Below are positions 6,532 through 8,112 of a stretch of DNA of 8,112 nucleotides, piece by piece. The stretch's first letter is position 1; each line of letters starts with the position of its first letter. Where the stretch lies: contig JAHHUF010000079.1 in assembly GCA_020024115.1 (NCBI GenBank), positions 1 to 8,112 on the forward strand, written 5' to 3'. Made by a program: the position numbers and the translations under genes. This DNA comes from Anaerofilum sp. (GTDB taxonomy: Bacteria > Bacillota > Clostridia > Oscillospirales > Ruminococcaceae). A model generated the notes under the pieces. That model was not told where the DNA came from. It was given only the letters and a program-made list of their open reading frames with translations, and did not search any database.

Positions 6532-7881
6532 TTATTTAATTGCAGCGTTTGCAGTGCTTACAAAGGTTTCAGCAGCCTTTGCAACTTCGGTTCCATTGCT
6601 AACTTGTTGCAGCATATTCCACCATGCAGTACGCTGCTCAGTCCAACCACCGGTAACATTATAGTAGTCACCCATGTTAGGCAGGAACTTGGAGAAAGTA
6701 GCCATGCGCTCTGCATTCTCTGTTCCTTCGTATACATTACCGAAAGATGCACGAACCGGGAAGAAACCAGTTGCTTTCACACTTTCAGGGCCTTGTTTTT
6801 CATCATCACATATAAAACGGATGAATTCTTTTGCAGCATCAATACGAGCCTCATCGCCGTTATCAAAGATACCAAAGCCCCAGATACCACCACACAACTC
6901 AGCTTTTCCGTCATCAGATGGGAAGTTCATTGCGTATGGGGTAAACTGTGTCTGGCTTGCATAGCTTGCTTCGTTGGAAGCATTCCAGCAGAAACTCATT
7001 GCTGCAGTGCCATTTGCAAACATTTGCAGTTCATCGCTTGCCTGCAAAGCAGGGTCAAAGGTGACCAAACCTGCTTTATTCATATCCTGCAATTTTTGCA
7101 GAGCTTTTACATTTTCTGCACTGTCTGCGGTATATTTGGTGTGACCTTCATCGGTATATTTGCCACTGTAAAGGTTGTTAACCAATGCACGGGTTCCTTG
7201 GTCACCGCCCTGTCCACCGCAATATACAATTGCAGGGGTTTGAACCAAACCGGAATCCTTGACAGCTTGCAAGGCTTTTTCAAAGTTTTCGGTTGTCCAT
7301 GTGCGATTTTCTTTATCAATATACTTCAGTGCATCTGCCTGTTCAAAGACATCGTAGTTGATTGCCATGTTATGTGCAGTCATGCACATTGGATATTCAT
7401 AGTATTTGCCATCGCTGCTCTTGCAGGCTTTCATAACAGCTTCACTTGTTTTGGAAATGTCAGCGGTTGCTTCATCTGTCCACAGGTCGGTCAAATCCAC
7501 CATCAAGTTCTTTGCGCCCCAGTTAGAAACCAAACGCTCCGGACCTTCAAAGATGATGTCGGGGGTTTTCTTTGCCTCGATTGCAGTGGTGACTTTATCA
7601 TCGCCGTTTTTGTAGTCCAGATATTCCACATTCACTTTGATTTCAGGATGTTGTTTATTAAACTCAGCAATGAAACCGTTTACAGTTTCTTCTTTCTGCC
7701 ACTGTCCAATGGGATATGTCCACAATGTAATTTCTGTGGAATCCCCTTTTGCGGAAGAAGAACTTCCGGAACCGGAGTCTGTGGGTGTGTTGGAACTTGA
7801 AGAAGATGTTGTATTTCCACCACAAGCTACCAAAGAAAGTGCCATTGTACTTGCCATTACAACTGCCATTGCTTTTTTCAT
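6532..7881 (-). CDS. Sugar ABC transporter substrate-binding lipoprotein (CUT1, family 1 SBP)
   Basis: The 449-residue protein captures the sugar outside the membrane and delivers it to the two permeases. It starts with a lipoprotein signal peptide: MKKAMAVV, a hydrophobic core, and lipobox LVAC with the lipidated Cys at residue 20. A flexible Ser/Thr/Gly-rich linker follows (about 23-47), then a mature domain beginning TEITLWTYP. Family 1 features include the hinge-type pattern PDIIFEGPERL and multiple aromatic residues expected in a sugar-binding cleft. Length is normal for MalE/UgpB-type proteins. The ATG at 7881 is preceded by AAGGAGG at 7891-7897, 9 nt upstream. It is the first gene of the operon, followed by a hairpin and then the permeases. 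Substrate is most likely sialic acid or a derivative such as 2,7-anhydro-Neu5Ac, judged only from the lyase, epimerase and YhcH genes downstream. Confidence 0.93.
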   Translation of the reverse strand: MKKAMAVVMASTMALSLVACGGNTTSSSSSNTPTDSGSGSSSSAKGDSTEITLWTYPIGQWQKEETVNGFIAEFNKQHPEIKVNVEYLDYKNGDDKVTTAIEAKKTPDIIFEGPERLVSNWGAKNLMVDLTDLWTDEATADISKTSEAVMKACKSSDGKYYEYPMCMTAHNMAINYDVFEQADALKYIDKENRTWTTENFEKALQAVKDSGLVQTPAIVYCGGQGGDQGTRALVNNLYSGKYTDEGHTKYTADSAENVKALQKLQDMNKAGLVTFDPALQASDELQMFANGTAAMSFCWNASNEASYASQTQFTPYAMNFPSDDGKAELCGGIWGFGIFDNGDEARIDAAKEFIRFICDDEKQGPESVKATGFFPVRASFGNVYEGTENAERMATFSKFLPNMGDYYNVTGGWTEQRTAWWNMLQQVSNGTEVAKAAETFVSTANAAIK

Positions 7882-7961
7882 GAGAGTAGTCCTCCTTAAG
7901 ATTAAACCCTTTTTTCACAGTGCCAAAATGCGATTCGTGGCTCTGTTGTTTTGTTGCTCTT

Positions 7962-7990
7962 ATTGTAACACTTGTGAAAAATATTTTCAA
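7962..7990 (-). promoter_or_regulatory. Main promoter of the transporter and sialic acid catabolism operon
   Basis: On the minus strand TTGAAA (7990-7985) and TACAAT (7967-7962) are separated by 17 nt. TGT precedes the -10, which gives an extended -10. The predicted start is near 7955, leaving a leader of about 73 nt before the lipoprotein ATG. The -35 box lies within a palindrome that could be an operator. No other candidate in the upstream region has both boxes at proper spacing. Confidence 0.75.
7975..7989. promoter_or_regulatory. Candidate operator palindrome over the -35 box
   Basis: TGAAAA-ATA-TTTTCA is a perfect 6+6 bp inverted repeat centred at 7982 and overlapping the -35 hexamer, so a bound protein would block polymerase. 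The core AATATTTTCAA recurs upstream at 8064-8074. The regulator is not in the window. Repression by a sialic acid or amino sugar responsive factor is inference. Confidence 0.45.
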
Positions 7991-8057
7991 TTGGCTTAAT
8001 AATGAAAATTCCTTCCATTCCTTGTGCAATTTATACAATCGTCCAGAAAACTTGCCT

Positions 8058-8075
8058 CTTGATAATATTTTCAAG
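8058..8075. promoter_or_regulatory. Second candidate operator, upstream of the promoter
   Basis: CTTGATAATATTTTCAAG is an 18-bp inverted repeat with a single mismatched pair. It shares the 11-nt core AATATTTTCAA with the promoter-overlapping palindrome, 84 bp away in the same orientation. The rest of 7991-8112 is AT-rich and shows no gene. Confidence 0.4.
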
Positions 8076-8112
8076 CGTGGTAAAATAGAATATATCACTT
8101 TTTTCTCTTTTT

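Noticed and set aside
6457..7800. 447-codon open frame on the plus strand opposite the lipoprotein gene
   Set aside because: It is antisense to a clear lipoprotein gene, is rich in Cys, His and Phe as expected for a shadow frame, and shows no family motif.
8069..8086. Possible catabolite-response element around AAGCGTGG
   Set aside because: It has a CG centre and AT-rich flanks but misses at least three conserved positions of the cre consensus on either strand.
7664..8098. 144-codon minus-strand frame running from the upstream region into the lipoprotein gene
   Set aside because: It overlaps the promoter and the lipoprotein gene in another frame, has a Lys/Phe/Arg-rich composition, and lacks a ribosome binding site.
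1..8112. CRISPR arrays, tRNA or rRNA genes, insertion sequences, prophage
   Set aside because: I saw no regularly spaced repeats, no tRNA-like cloverleaf, no transposase or integrase motifs, and no paired terminal repeats.

Overview
The window reads as a chromosomal segment from a low-GC Gram-positive anaerobe, most likely a gut member of Clostridia. That placement is inference. It rests on strong AGGAGG-type ribosome binding sites, a lipoprotein (lipobox) substrate-binding protein with a Ser/Thr/Gly-rich linker, AT-rich intergenic DNA with near-consensus sigma-A promoters, and the style of the AIM24 and SUFU proteins. Every gene I can support is on the minus strand, so transcription runs from high to low coordinates.

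Region 1 (about 8112 to 1777) is a six-gene transport and catabolism operon that looks dedicated to sialic acid (N-acetylneuraminate). In transcription order it holds a CUT1-type solute-binding lipoprotein, two permeases, N-acetylneuraminate lyase, an AGE-family N-acylglucosamine 2-epimerase, and a YhcH/NanQ-type protein thought to be a sialic acid anomerase. A well-formed promoter with a palindromic candidate operator precedes the lipoprotein gene, and an intrinsic terminator follows the YhcH gene directly. Inferred flow: the transporter imports sialic acid, the YhcH protein equilibrates its anomers, the lyase splits it into ManNAc and pyruvate, and the AGE epimerase turns ManNAc into GlcNAc for a kinase encoded elsewhere. 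No ATPase, kinase, NanE epimerase, sialidase or regulator gene lies in the window.

Three of the gene boundaries in this operon carry strong inverted repeats that are not classical full terminators for the operon strand: lipoprotein/permease, permease/lyase and lyase/epimerase. The first is followed by a consensus -10 box and a small palindrome just before the permease genes. The operon therefore looks divided into expression segments.

Region 2 (1756 to the left edge) is a separate transcription unit. It has its own extended -10 promoter and encodes an AIM24-family protein, followed 28 bp later by a protein with a Suppressor-of-fused (SUFU) domain that runs off the left edge. Neither bacterial family has a settled function, and this pair is the least explained part of the window.
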